From: Bacillota bacterium
GTDB taxonomy: Bacteria; Bacillota; Clostridia; Acetivibrionales; DTU013
Reading direction: 5' to 3'
Length of the DNA: 64,000 nt
NCBI GenBank assembly: GCA_023399355.1
Contig: JAEWQC010000006.1
Location: 1-64,000 of the forward strand
The first letter of the stretch is position 1. Each line of letters begins with the position of its first letter. The notes beneath the pieces are model-generated. The model searched no databases and was not told the DNA's origin. It saw nothing but the letters and a program-made list of their open reading frames with translations. Below, piece after piece: positions 17,808-26,705 of the stretch. A program made the position numbers and the translations under genes.

Positions 17808-18773
17808 ATGAGAGTTTTAGGAATATCCTTCGGAAGAAGGATGAAAAATTGCGAGATATTGGTAAAAGAAGCGTTGATGGAAGCGGAAAAGGCTGGTCAC
17901 GAGGTAGCCCTCATACGTATGATCGACTATGATGTCAAGCCTTGCATTGGCTGCGGCGGCTGCGGCAATTCCCTTGATAAGGGCGGGTCAGGCAGGTGTG
18001 TAATAAAGGACGATCTTCCGCTGATAGATGAAGAATTCCTGAAATCCGATGCAATCATCGTTGGTGCGCCGGTTTATGCATTGGGGCCGAGCGGTCAGCT
18101 GAAACAGATGGCTGATAGAATGGGACCGTCCCATGACCTGGCATTTTTGACGATGGCGAATAAGCAAAGGATTGCCGAAGGAAAAACGGGCGACCAACTG
18201 CTGGATCCGAGAAATTTCAAGCAGAGGTACGCAGGACTTATCTCAGTCGGCGGAGCAGTGACGCATAACTGGGTTTCCTTTGGTCTGCCGACGATGCATA
18301 TTCTCTGTTTCCCATCACAGATCAAGGTCATTGACCAGATTGATGCCTATGGTATGGGTAGCAAGGGCAGCCCGCTTCTGGACGAGGATCTTATGGAGAG
18401 AACCAGAAGACTTGGCAGGAATATTGTATCGGCAGTTGGCAAACCGCACGATGAAATAGGCTGGCTGGGGGACGATGACGGCGTTTGTCCCGTATGCCAT
18501 TGCGACCTCGTTATGCTCAGCGGTACAACCAGAGTGGAATGTCCGGTATGCGGAAGCTATGGGCAGCTTTCCGTCGACGGAGACAAGGTGAAGGTTACCT
18601 TCAGCGAAGCGGAACAGAAGAGGTCCAGACTTTATCTGCCGGGTAAGATGGAGCATTATAACGAGATCAAGTCGTTCTCCGGTATTGCAGGTCCGAAAAT
18701 CATGGCGGCAGGGGATGAACTGAAAAGGAAACTGAAGAAATATGAAGGTTACAGGGAACTGAAGCTGAAGTAA
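17808..18773 (+). CDS. NAD(P)H-dependent FMN reductase/flavodoxin-fold protein with zinc ribbon
   Basis: 321 residues starting at ATG 17808 after GAGGAG; the in-frame start at 17745 has no site. The first two thirds is a flavodoxin-like fold of the NADPH-dependent FMN reductase family: MRVLGISFGRRMKNCEILV, then DAIIVGAPVYALGPSGQLKQ. A Cys-rich loop CIGCGGCGN follows the second strand, as in Fe-S flavoproteins. The C-terminal third adds CPVCHCDLVM and CPVCGSYG, a four-cysteine zinc-ribbon-like module. It may shuttle electrons for the enoate-reductase-type neighbour. Confidence 0.83.
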   Translation: MRVLGISFGRRMKNCEILVKEALMEAEKAGHEVALIRMIDYDVKPCIGCGGCGNSLDKGGSGRCVIKDDLPLIDEEFLKSDAIIVGAPVYALGPSGQLKQMADRMGPSHDLAFLTMANKQRIAEGKTGDQLLDPRNFKQRYAGLISVGGAVTHNWVSFGLPTMHILCFPSQIKVIDQIDAYGMGSKGSPLLDEDLMERTRRLGRNIVSAVGKPHDEIGWLGDDDGVCPVCHCDLVMLSGTTRVECPVCGSYGQLSVDGDKVKVTFSEAEQKRSRLYLPGKMEHYNEIKSFSGIAGPKIMAAGDELKRKLKKYEGYRELKLK

Positions 18774-18782
18774 AGGAAATAA

Positions 18783-18890
18783 ATGGGCATCATGGAAGTC
18801 TGCATGGAAGGAATACAGGATGCCGTGAGTTATGGCTGTACAACAGCGGCAGAGATGGATTATCAATTTTTACGCAGACTTGCGGGTTGA
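18783..18890 (+). CDS. Possible 35-residue ORF between FMN reductase and AKR
   Basis: ATG 18783 follows an AAAGGAAA site that overlaps the FMN reductase stop and encodes 35 residues ending LRRLAG. The product is soluble and not recognised; it might be the tail of a lost gene. Only the site and spacing support it. Confidence 0.25.
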   Translation: MGIMEVCMEGIQDAVSYGCTTAAEMDYQFLRRLAG

Positions 18891-18935
18891 AATAATAAAA
18901 ATAAATGTAAACGAAACGAAGGGGAGAGGTATAGG

Positions 18936-19970
18936 ATGAAAACCAAAAGACTTGAATTTTTAAAACGTGATGTGAGCGGTATTATTTTAGGGACAATGCC
19001 GCTTTTTTCCGGAGATATGAAAGAGCATTTTTCACACCTTGACATGGCGAAAGAAGAAGGAATTAATTTTCTTGATACTGCCATCGGTTACGGCGGCGCG
19101 GAAATTTCCATCGGAAAATGGATGAATGCCCGTAACAACCGCAAGGATATTGTCCTTATAACCAAGGGATGCCATCCAGGCCCGAATGGCAAACGTGTTA
19201 ATGCAAAAGACCTCACGGAAGATCTGAACAGATCGCTCGAAAGGCTTGAAACCAGCTATATCGACATATATCTGCTACACAGGGATGACCTTGATTTGCC
19301 GGTAGGTCCTATTGTTGAAGCTTTGAATGAACACTTTGCCGCCGGAAGGATAAAATCATTCGGTGGATCGAACTGGACGCACAAGCGGATCCAGGAAGCA
19401 AATGATTATGCAGAAGCTCATGGATTGGAGCCTTTCAGAGCCAGCAGCCCAAGTTACAGCCTGGCCGAGCAGGCTGAAGAAGCCTGGGCTCCCGGTACAG
19501 TTACCATCAGCGGCTTGACGGAACAAACTGCCAGGGACTGGTATGCAGCTAATCAAATGCCTGTCCTGGCGTACTCCAGCCTGGCAAGAGGATTTTTTTC
19601 CGGTATGGTAACGCGTGAACGTTGGGAAGCTGAAAAGGATCATATTATGAGTCCTGGAATTTTGTTCTCCGGTAAGGCGACAAAAGACCAGCTGACCGGG
19701 CGCGGTGAAACCATTGACCCGATCTGTGCCAAAGCTTACTGCGTCGAGAACAACTTTAAGCGTTTGGATCGAGCAGCAGAACTGGCTAAGGAAAAGGACT
19801 GTACCATTGCACAGATTGCTCTGGCCTTCATCATTAACAGTCCGATGAACGTATTCCCGATCTCGGGTGTTGCAAACCGTACAGAGCTTCAGTCATCCAT
19901 TAATGCGGCTAATATCCTCCTGAATGAAAAAGAACATAGCTGGCTTGATTTGAAAACAGACAAAAGATAA
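18936..19970 (+). CDS. Aldo/keto reductase
   Basis: 344 residues with GGGGAGAGG before ATG. The (beta/alpha)8 AKR pattern is present: LGTMPLFSGD, NFLDTAIGYGGAEISIGKWM with the catalytic Asp and Tyr, LITKG with Lys, and LLHRDD with His. The C-terminal LAFIINSPMNVFPISGVANRTEL is the NADP-binding helix region. It sits directly before the C-glycoside deglycosidase genes and may reduce the released 3-oxo-glucose or an aglycone ketone. A general aldehyde reductase is the alternative. Confidence 0.9.
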   Translation: MKTKRLEFLKRDVSGIILGTMPLFSGDMKEHFSHLDMAKEEGINFLDTAIGYGGAEISIGKWMNARNNRKDIVLITKGCHPGPNGKRVNAKDLTEDLNRSLERLETSYIDIYLLHRDDLDLPVGPIVEALNEHFAAGRIKSFGGSNWTHKRIQEANDYAEAHGLEPFRASSPSYSLAEQAEEAWAPGTVTISGLTEQTARDWYAANQMPVLAYSSLARGFFSGMVTRERWEAEKDHIMSPGILFSGKATKDQLTGRGETIDPICAKAYCVENNFKRLDRAAELAKEKDCTIAQIALAFIINSPMNVFPISGVANRTELQSSINAANILLNEKEHSWLDLKTDKR

Positions 19971-19998
19971 CGGAACTAAAACATTGCATGGAAAATGA

Positions 19999-20043
19999 GT
20001 ACGCAAAGGATGTTTTTGTTTTAGAAACATCCTTTGCGGTACG
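19999..20043. repeat. Long hairpin between AKR and deglycosidase genes
   Basis: GTACGCAAAGGATGTTT (19999-20015) pairs with AAACATCCTTTGCGGTAC across an 8-9 base loop with a single-base bulge. There is no T-run after it, so it could stabilise or segment the operon transcript rather than stop it. Confidence 0.6.
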
Positions 20044-20078
20044 TGAAATAGGACTGCATGGAAAGGAAGATGCGACAG

Positions 20079-20498
20079 ATGGATTTTCAGGCATATAACG
20101 CAATATTGGTATGCAGTGATGAAATTAAAAATGTAACAGTCGGCGATATTACGATCGGCTATGAATTCAAAATCAAATATCCATCCTATAGAGGGGCTTT
20201 TCTCAGTTGTATTGAAAAACTGGAATTTGAGGAGGACGGTGAGAAAATTACCCCCAGGGATGTATATTTCTATCTGAATGGAAAACAGTTCCTGATAGAT
20301 GAACTGCCGGAACTTTTCAAGGAATACTGGTTTGTCCGTGACAAGGCAACGATACGTGTAATGAAAGAAGGCGGCGTGAACAGGGGCGAACACAGCATCA
20401 GGGTATTTATGAAACATCGTGTCCCATATACGGGATATTTCGGACAATATCTCGTCCTGGACAGCGACGTTACACGGACGATCCTTGCACAAGGGTAG
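20079..20498 (+). CDS. C-glycoside deglycosidase beta subunit (DUF6379-like)
   Basis: 139 residues from ATG 20079 with AAAGGAAG upstream; ATGs at 20058 and 20070 are too close to or inside the site. It matches what I know of the small beta subunit of C-glycoside deglycosidases (DgpB/DfgB/CarC type). Landmarks are YPSYRGAFLSCIEKLEFEEDG, PRDVYFYLNGKQFLIDELPEL and a GGVNRGEHSIRVF turn near the C-terminus. In the known enzymes this beta-sandwich covers the Mn-containing barrel of the alpha subunit and completes the active site that eliminates the C-linked aglycone from a 3-oxo-glucoside. The next gene, 15 bases on, is the barrel subunit. Assignment by pattern memory, not database search. Confidence 0.8.
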   Translation: MDFQAYNAILVCSDEIKNVTVGDITIGYEFKIKYPSYRGAFLSCIEKLEFEEDGEKITPRDVYFYLNGKQFLIDELPELFKEYWFVRDKATIRVMKEGGVNRGEHSIRVFMKHRVPYTGYFGQYLVLDSDVTRTILAQG

Positions 20499-20513
20499 AA
20501 GGAGGCATGGAAC

Positions 20514-21476
20514 ATGGAAAACGGTATTAAACTTGGTGTTTCGCTTTATAGTTTTTCCACTGAATATATTTCGGACAAACTGGATCTGGAGGGAGTACTT
20601 AAAAAGGCAAAAGATCTTGGCTTCGAAGGGATAGAAATCGTTGCAGCCCAGATGGTTCCCGGGTATCCTTATCCTTCCGGCGAGTGGCTTGAGTATTTTA
20701 AGAAGCTGCTGGCAAAATATGAACTGAAACCTGTATGCTGGAGCGCATATATTGATATGGGAATCCGTACTGACCGTGACTTGACGGAACATGAAATCAT
20801 CCAATACACGGTGAATGATTTGCTTTATGCAAAAAAGGCAGGATTCCCGATGGTTCGTACACAGCATGCCATTTCACCGAAAATTTTCAAGGCAATGATT
20901 CCGTTCTGCAAGAAGCTCGGCATGAAGCTGACCATTGAGATGCATCATCCGCATCATCCTGAGGTGCCTGTATGGAAAGATTACTTTGAGATAATGAAGG
21001 GAGAGGGCAAAGGGGTATTGGGGTTTGTACCGGATTTCAGCATCTTCCAGACAAGACCTCACCAGTTGTATATTAACCAGTCGGTTTCCTTCGGCTTCAG
21101 AAAGGACAAACTTGCCGGGATCATTGAAAAGCATGACCGGAACGTTCCGCTGGAAGAAGTGCTGAAAGACGATTTTTCAGAAGTGGAACAGAGAATCACA
21201 GATGAAATATACCATAAATTCAGTGCTCCTGCCAATCTGAAACAATTGCAGGGTATCATCGACTGTGCATTTTATATACACGGGAAATTTTATTATCTGC
21301 CTGACGGCGAGCATGATCCGTGCATTCCATATGAAGAAATCCTGACAACGATACGGGATCTCGGATATAAGGGCTATATAGCCAGCGAATATGAAGGACA
21401 CCATTTTGATGAGACGATAGACTCTGCAGTGCAGCTGCAGAGGTATGTTGCGTTGAACAAAAGGATTCTTGGATAG
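20514..21476 (+). CDS. C-glycoside deglycosidase alpha subunit-like TIM barrel
   Basis: 320 residues of the xylose-isomerase-like barrel. AAGGAGG lies eight bases before ATG. Predicted Mn ligands are Glu142 (TIEMHHPHHPE), Asp174 (FVPDFSIF), His256 (YIHGKFY) and Glu292 (ASEYEGH). The pairing with a DUF6379-like gene immediately upstream is the hallmark of DgpBC/DfgAB/CarBC deglycosidases, which cleave the C-C (or C-O) bond of 3-oxo-glucosides such as 3''-oxo-puerarin. The other three barrels in this island lack such a small partner next to them. Confidence 0.85.
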   Translation: MENGIKLGVSLYSFSTEYISDKLDLEGVLKKAKDLGFEGIEIVAAQMVPGYPYPSGEWLEYFKKLLAKYELKPVCWSAYIDMGIRTDRDLTEHEIIQYTVNDLLYAKKAGFPMVRTQHAISPKIFKAMIPFCKKLGMKLTIEMHHPHHPEVPVWKDYFEIMKGEGKGVLGFVPDFSIFQTRPHQLYINQSVSFGFRKDKLAGIIEKHDRNVPLEEVLKDDFSEVEQRITDEIYHKFSAPANLKQLQGIIDCAFYIHGKFYYLPDGEHDPCIPYEEILTTIRDLGYKGYIASEYEGHHFDETIDSAVQLQRYVALNKRILG

Positions 21477-21500
21477 TACAAATTTAGAAAGGATATCAGC

Positions 21501-22601
21501 ATGAAAAATGGAAAATTGCAAATTGCGATTATAGGCTGCGGAGGTATTGCGAACAACAAGCATATGCCGGCGCTGAAACAACTGGCCGATTACGGCGTTA
21601 TGACGGCATTCTGCGACATTGTTGAGGAGCGCGCCGCTAAAGCCGCCAAGGAATTTGGTACGGCGGATGCGAAGATTTATACCGATTATAAAAAGCTGTT
21701 GAACGACACATCCATTGACGTTGTCCATGTTTTGACGCCGAATGTTGCCCATTGCCCGGTAACGGTTGCCGCTTTTGAGGCCGGAAAGAACATCATGTGC
21801 GAAAAGCCTATGGCACATTGTTCTGCGGATGCCCGGAAGATGTTGGATGCGTGGAAGAAATCCGGAAAAAAATTCACGATAGGTTACCAGAACAGGTTCA
21901 GGAATGAAGTCCAGACTCTGCATAAGGCTTGCGAGGCGGGAGAATTGGGAGACATTTATTTTGCAAAGGCTCACGCAATCCGCCGCCGTGCCGTCCCGAC
22001 CTGGGGCGTATTCCCGAACAAGGCATTGCAGGGTGGGGGACCTTTGATTGATATCGGAACACATGCCTTGGATATTACGCTTTGGATGATGAATAACTAC
22101 AGGCCGAAGTTGGTTGACGGATCGGTATTCTTTAAAATGGCCGATAAGTTCGACGGAAATATGTTCGGACCGTGGAATCCCAAAACTTTCGAAGTGGAGG
22201 ATTCCGCTTTTGGATTTATTAAAATGGAAAATGGAGCAACTATTTTCCTGGAAGCTTCATGGGCATTGAATGTACTGGATTCAAGGGAAGCCGCAACGAC
22301 CCTGTGCGGTACGGAGGCTGGAGCTGAAATCAGGTCCGGTATGAGCTATAAAGACAATGAGCTTATTTTCAATAGGGCAAAGAATGGAAACCTTATGGAA
22401 GAAAGAATTTCTTCGGGTGGAAATATTGCGTACTTTGAAGGCGCAGGCAGTGAACCCGGTTACCTTGAAGCAAAACAATGGCTATTGTCCATAATAAATA
22501 ATACGCAACCTTTGGTAAAACCAGAGCAGGCCTTTACCATTACGCAGATTCTGGAAGCGATCTATACTTCAAATTCTACAGGAAAACCGGTCGTATTCTA
22601 A
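21501..22601 (+). CDS. DgpA-like Gfo/Idh/MocA glucoside 3-dehydrogenase
   Basis: 366 residues. GCGGIANNKHMPAL (12-25) is the Rossmann turn, CEKPMAH (100-106) the EKP lysine and GGGPLIDIGTHALDI gives catalytic Asp184 and His188. The segment AHAIRRRAVPTWGVF resembles the DgpA type that oxidises the 3-OH of C-glucosides with NAD. It starts 24 bases after the deglycosidase alpha gene. Together the three genes (20079-22601) make the complete oxidise-then-eliminate unit. Confidence 0.85.
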   Translation: MKNGKLQIAIIGCGGIANNKHMPALKQLADYGVMTAFCDIVEERAAKAAKEFGTADAKIYTDYKKLLNDTSIDVVHVLTPNVAHCPVTVAAFEAGKNIMCEKPMAHCSADARKMLDAWKKSGKKFTIGYQNRFRNEVQTLHKACEAGELGDIYFAKAHAIRRRAVPTWGVFPNKALQGGGPLIDIGTHALDITLWMMNNYRPKLVDGSVFFKMADKFDGNMFGPWNPKTFEVEDSAFGFIKMENGATIFLEASWALNVLDSREAATTLCGTEAGAEIRSGMSYKDNELIFNRAKNGNLMEERISSGGNIAYFEGAGSEPGYLEAKQWLLSIINNTQPLVKPEQAFTITQILEAIYTSNSTGKPVVF

Positions 22602-22711
22602 TAGCTTCTTCCCTGAGGGTCTATTGTGACTGGTTATCGGCAAAGCCCGACGGTAATTTATTCAGATTATGCACCCGTACAAAATTTAATGTGAAAGAAT
22701 GGGAGACAGAT

Positions 22712-23344
22712 ATGAAAATGACAACGGATGAAAAGCTTGAGCGGCTTTGGGATGCTCAGGAAATCGGTAAGGTTATGACCAGATATGCATTCCTTCATAA
22801 CGCCCATGAGCATATGAGAACAGTTGAGCTTTTTGCCCTTGACCGTGACGACGTGTGGATTGAATGCGGAGGTATGGGTATCTATAAAGGACCGGAGGGT
22901 ATTAAAAAGTTCTTCTACACCTGGCATAAGTCCATGGAGGGCGATATGAAAGGCGCCTTTAACGAGCACCTGCTGACGACACCTCTGATCGAAGTGGCGA
23001 GGGATGGCAAAACGGCAAAAGCCGTTTGGATGTCGCCGGGCGCGGAGACAAGAAGAGTCAAACCCGAAAATGCGCTTGAGGCAATGTGGATTTGGGGTAA
23101 GTATGCCGTTGATTTCATTAAGGTGAATAACGCGTGGAAATTCTGGCATTTTACCATTACGCAGGATTTTATGTGCGATTATCATCATTCATGGGTCGAA
23201 GCCGAAACCTCGGCTGGTCAAAGGATCACACACAATGGGATGCCGTCGGCTGACGAACCTAATTCCTTCAAAGATGACGGATATATAAAAGATAAAATTG
23301 CTGCTTTATTTCCGGAATTGCCCGAGCCGTATGATACTTATTGA
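22712..23344 (+). CDS. NTF2-like (SnoaL-type) protein, copy 2
   Basis: 210 residues starting at ATG 22712 behind GGGAG; an in-frame GTG at 22691 has no site. It is clearly a paralogue of the 3255 gene: MRTVELFALDRDDVW, GIYKGPEGIKKFFYTWHKS, EVARDGKTAKAVW and WGKYAVDFIKVNNAWKFWHF align along the whole length, and both end in an EPYDTY-like tail. One copy lies beside each isomerase/dehydrogenase group, so it is probably a working part of both modules, perhaps a dehydratase or ketone isomerase. Confidence 0.78.
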   Translation: MKMTTDEKLERLWDAQEIGKVMTRYAFLHNAHEHMRTVELFALDRDDVWIECGGMGIYKGPEGIKKFFYTWHKSMEGDMKGAFNEHLLTTPLIEVARDGKTAKAVWMSPGAETRRVKPENALEAMWIWGKYAVDFIKVNNAWKFWHFTITQDFMCDYHHSWVEAETSAGQRITHNGMPSADEPNSFKDDGYIKDKIAALFPELPEPYDTY

Positions 23345-23377
23345 ATAAGAGATTTAAGCAGTACGGAAACAGACGAT

Positions 23378-23400
23378 AGTTAGCATGAAACTTGCTAACT
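23378..23400. repeat. Short hairpin upstream of the cupin gene
   Basis: AGTTAGCA (23378-23385) pairs with TGCTAACT (23393-23400) over a 7-base loop. There is no following T-run. It lies 38 bases before the cupin start and could act on mRNA stability. Confidence 0.4.
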
Positions 23401-23438
23401 ACAGCAATTAAAACAAAAATTTTTCAGGAGGCTTTATT

Positions 23439-23792
23439 ATGGTTAAACGGGAAGTAAAAGACTGCAAGCCTTATGAAGCGCCAAATCATTTTAACATGAC
23501 AGCTATGAGGCTGCAAGGCAAAGATGAATCAGGTGCTGCGAAATTCTGGATGGGAATGTCACATTTTCTGCCGGGTGGAGGTGCGGAATACGATTATGAG
23601 AATTCACCGACAGAAAAGATATATTTTGTTCTGGAAGGCGAAGTGGCAATCTATTCAAAAGATAAGAAGGACAAGTTTGTTCTGAAAAAGGGTGATTCCA
23701 TATTTATTGGCCCGAATGAGGGCAGGTCGATGATGAATGAGACAAATATGCCTGCAACCACGCTTGTAATTATCAACTATCCCAATGCATAA
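23439..23792 (+). CDS. Small single-domain cupin
   Basis: 117 residues; AGGAGG precedes the ATG by nine bases. The single cupin barrel has a motif-1-like stretch HFLPGGGAEYDYENSPTEKIYFVLEGEVAI and a motif-2-like GDSIFIGPNEGRSMMNET. The usual metal histidines of motif 1 are not obvious (only one His precedes the Gly-rich turn). It may be a binding or isomerising cupin rather than a dioxygenase. It lies one gene before the phloroglucinol-type SDR, overlapping its upstream part by spacing only. Confidence 0.78.
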   Translation: MVKREVKDCKPYEAPNHFNMTAMRLQGKDESGAAKFWMGMSHFLPGGGAEYDYENSPTEKIYFVLEGEVAIYSKDKKDKFVLKKGDSIFIGPNEGRSMMNETNMPATTLVIINYPNA

Positions 23793-23817
23793 ACGCACGA
23801 ATAAGGAGGAAGGAAAC

Positions 23818-24612
23818 GTGAGTACGGAATTCGTAACGAAAGATTTTACCGAAACGATGTTCAATGTTAAAGGTAAAGTAGCGCTTGTAACCGGTGCAAC
23901 CGGAAATCTCGGCAAGGCTGTTTCTCTGGGATATGGTCACCAGGGAGTAAAGGTTATGCTGACCGGACGTTCCGGGGAAAAATTGAAGGCGCTATGCGAT
24001 GAAATGAAGGGAAAAGGTATGGACTGCGCCTATTCGACAGGCGATCCCGCGAAGGAAGAAGATGTGAAGCGTGTAGTAAACGATACTGTTGGCAAATACG
24101 GCGGCATCGATATTTTATTGACCTCCGCCGGTATGAATAATCCCAAACCCATTCTGAAGCAGCCTTCAAGTGAATGGAAAGAAATAATGGATGCCAACGT
24201 ACTGGGTACATGGCTCTTCTGTAAATACGCCGGAGAAGTCATGGCAAAGCAGGGCAGGGGCGGAAAGGTCATTCTGGTTTCGTCCACAAGAGGCAAACTG
24301 GGGATGAAGAACTATACAGCCTACAGCCCTTCCAAGGCGGCTATTGACCTGATGGCAAAATCGCTGGCCTGCGAATGGGGCGAATATGGCATCAATGTAA
24401 ATGCAATAGGCCCGACGGTATTTCGTTCGGAATTGACACAATGGATGTTTGATGACGATACGGCCCGTACCAGGTTCCTCACCCGCATACCGATCGGACG
24501 GCTCGGCGAGCCGGGGGATTTTGTAGGCGTCTGTACTTTCCTGGCATCCAGTGCGAGCGATTTTATCACTGGCACAACTATATACGTCGATGGTGGTTAT
24601 CTGGCAGGATAA
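23818..24612 (+). CDS. SDR oxidoreductase, candidate phloroglucinol reductase
   Basis: 264 residues from GTG 23818, seven bases after AAGGAGGAAGG. Classical SDR: TGATGNLGKAVSLG is the NAD(P) loop, LLTSAGMNN the NNAG-like strand, SSTRG the catalytic Ser strand and YSPSKAA the catalytic Tyr-x3-Lys; the terminal GTTIYVDGGYLAG is typical. Alone it could be any ketoreductase. Its position upstream of an acetoacetyl-CoA synthetase, a hydroxyacyl dehydrogenase, a cyclase-family hydrolase and a BKACE matches the reductive phloroglucinol route of Clostridia, where an SDR reduces phloroglucinol to dihydrophloroglucinol. That specificity is inference from context. Confidence 0.85.
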   Translation: MSTEFVTKDFTETMFNVKGKVALVTGATGNLGKAVSLGYGHQGVKVMLTGRSGEKLKALCDEMKGKGMDCAYSTGDPAKEEDVKRVVNDTVGKYGGIDILLTSAGMNNPKPILKQPSSEWKEIMDANVLGTWLFCKYAGEVMAKQGRGGKVILVSSTRGKLGMKNYTAYSPSKAAIDLMAKSLACEWGEYGINVNAIGPTVFRSELTQWMFDDDTARTRFLTRIPIGRLGEPGDFVGVCTFLASSASDFITGTTIYVDGGYLAG

Positions 24613-24655
24613 TAAAGTAAAACGGTAAGCATGCAGGACGCTAATCCTAAAAAAC

Positions 24656-24681
24656 CGGGGAAGTGAACAGGTGCTTCCCCG
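24656..24681. repeat. GC-rich hairpin upstream of acetoacetyl-CoA synthetase
   Basis: CGGGGAAG (24656-24663) pairs with CTTCCCCG (24674-24681). A T-run is absent (GTATATT follows). It is a possible partial attenuator or processing site between the SDR and ligase genes. Confidence 0.45.
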
Positions 24682-24699
24682 TATATTAAGGGGATAAAT

Positions 24700-26661
24700 A
24701 TGAGAAAATTGTTATGGAAGCCATCCGACCAGTATATCAAGGCGACAAATATATACTCCTTTATCAATCATGTAAATGAAAAATTCAACTTGAAAATGAA
24801 TGACTATACATCTTTATATAAATGGTCTGTTGATTTTCCTTCTGATTTCTGGGATACATTATGGCACTTCCTGGACATAAAATGTTCCATGCCCTATACG
24901 GCTGTTGTGGATGATATTAAGAAGTTCCCGGGTGCAAGCTGGTTTGTTGGCGCTAAACTCAATTATGCTGAAAATATACTGCGCTTTTCTGACAGCTTGG
25001 CTCCTGCAATTATATTCAGGGGAGAGGACCGGATCAGGGAGGAGTACAGCCATAAGGAACTGTATGAACAGGTGGTAAGGCTTGCCGACACATTAAGGAA
25101 TGAAGGGATTAAACCAGGCGATATGATTGCCGCGTATATGCCCAATATGCCTCAGACGATTATAGCTATGCTTGCCTGCTCAGCCATAGGCGCCGTCTGG
25201 TGCTCCTGTGCAACGGACATAGGACCGCAGGCTGCCATAGACAGGCTCGGACAAGTCAAACCAACTGTTTTGTTCACTGTGGACGGTTACTTCTATAAGG
25301 GTAAATGCTTTGACATTTTGCAAAATGCAAGCCAGGTTGCCAAGGGAATCGATTCTGTAAAAAAGGTTGTTGTTACTCATTACGCAGGTGATAAATCACA
25401 GGTAGGCACTATCCAGGGTGGAGTACTGTGGGAAAATTATATTTCAAATAATACACCGGAAAATTTCAAGTTTGAACAGCTTCCGTCGGAGCATCCTCTT
25501 GTCGTGATGTTTTCCTCGGGAACGACCGGAAAGCCGAAATGCATGCTGCAGTCGGCTGCGGGTCTACTGCTCAACCAACTGAAAGAGCTTGTCTTGCAGA
25601 ATGACCTGAAGCCCTCCGACCGCATGCTTTATATTACGTCCTGCAGTTGGATGATGTGGAACTGGCAGACGGCGGCTATAGGAACAGGCGCTTCCCTTGT
25701 CCTGTATGACGGGAATCCGTCCTACCCCGATACATCTGCAATATGGAAGATACTGCAAGAGGAAAAAGTCACCATTTTCGGACTTAGTGCAAGCTTTATC
25801 CTTGCACTTATGGCAGAGAATTTTTCGCCGAAAAAGGCGGTTTCACTTCCTTGCTTAAGGGAAATTTCGCAAACGGGTTCTGCACTTTCCGATGACGGAT
25901 TCGATTATATCTACAATGAGATAAAGAAGGATTTGCATTTCAATTCGATTGCAGGAGGAACAGACATCAACGGATGCTTTTCTTCGGGCAATCCTATCAG
26001 CCCCGTATATTCCGGGGAGCTTCAGGGACCGGGGCTCGGCATGAAGATTAACTCCTTCAATGAAAAGGGCGAGCCAGTACGGGACGAACAGGGAGAACTT
26101 GTCTGTGAAATGCCTGCTCCGTCAATGCCTCTTCATTTTTGGAACGATCCGGAAAACAGCCGGTATATGGATGCTTACTTCAGAGTGTACCCAGGCATCT
26201 GGCATCATGGCGATTATGTACTGATTCATTCAGATACGGGCGGAATAACTTATTACGGCAGATCGGATTCGGTCCTGAAGCCGTCCGGAGTCCGGATCGG
26301 GACAGCCGAAATTTACAACCAGGTAGAGAAGCTCCCCCAGATAAGAGAAAGCCTGGCGATAGGACAGAATTATAAGGGAGACCAGAGAATCCTTCTTTTT
26401 GTACAGACAATGGAGGGGGTTGAACTTGACGGGAATCTCAAGAAGGAGATTAAAAGAGTGTTAAGACAGAATGCCTCACCGCGTCACGTGCCTGCAGTCA
26501 TTATGTCTGTACCGGATATTCCGAGAACCCTGAATATGAAGAAAGTGGAAAGTGCCGTGACAAATATCGTGAACGGCAGAAAGGTTACCAACAGGGATGC
26601 ACTGGCTAATCCCGAATCGCTTGATTATTTTGAGCAAATATTGCCGCAGCTTAGTGAATGA
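24700..26661 (+). CDS. Acetoacetate-CoA ligase (acetoacetyl-CoA synthetase)
   Basis: 653 residues, the full length of the family. The N-terminus (YIKATNIYSFINHVNEKFN, then YKWSVDFPSDFWDTLW) is diagnostic for acetoacetyl-CoA synthetase. The AMP-binding loop is MFSSGTTGKPKCML, the GGTDINGCF region is the TGES-like motif, and YYGRSDSVLKPSGVRIG is the hinge. It activates acetoacetate with ATP and CoA in the cytoplasm. The BKACE downstream would release acetoacetate, and the thiolase would then split the CoA ester, so this gene closes the pathway. Overlaps the leader of the next ORF by four bases if its upstream start is used. Confidence 0.92.
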   Translation: MRKLLWKPSDQYIKATNIYSFINHVNEKFNLKMNDYTSLYKWSVDFPSDFWDTLWHFLDIKCSMPYTAVVDDIKKFPGASWFVGAKLNYAENILRFSDSLAPAIIFRGEDRIREEYSHKELYEQVVRLADTLRNEGIKPGDMIAAYMPNMPQTIIAMLACSAIGAVWCSCATDIGPQAAIDRLGQVKPTVLFTVDGYFYKGKCFDILQNASQVAKGIDSVKKVVVTHYAGDKSQVGTIQGGVLWENYISNNTPENFKFEQLPSEHPLVVMFSSGTTGKPKCMLQSAAGLLLNQLKELVLQNDLKPSDRMLYITSCSWMMWNWQTAAIGTGASLVLYDGNPSYPDTSAIWKILQEEKVTIFGLSASFILALMAENFSPKKAVSLPCLREISQTGSALSDDGFDYIYNEIKKDLHFNSIAGGTDINGCFSSGNPISPVYSGELQGPGLGMKINSFNEKGEPVRDEQGELVCEMPAPSMPLHFWNDPENSRYMDAYFRVYPGIWHHGDYVLIHSDTGGITYYGRSDSVLKPSGVRIGTAEIYNQVEKLPQIRESLAIGQNYKGDQRILLFVQTMEGVELDGNLKKEIKRVLRQNASPRHVPAVIMSVPDIPRTLNMKKVESAVTNIVNGRKVTNRDALANPESLDYFEQILPQLSE

Positions 26662-26705
26662 CTCATAGTCAAAAGGGACTGCAGATAATGAAAGGGGGCT
26701 TCTGC

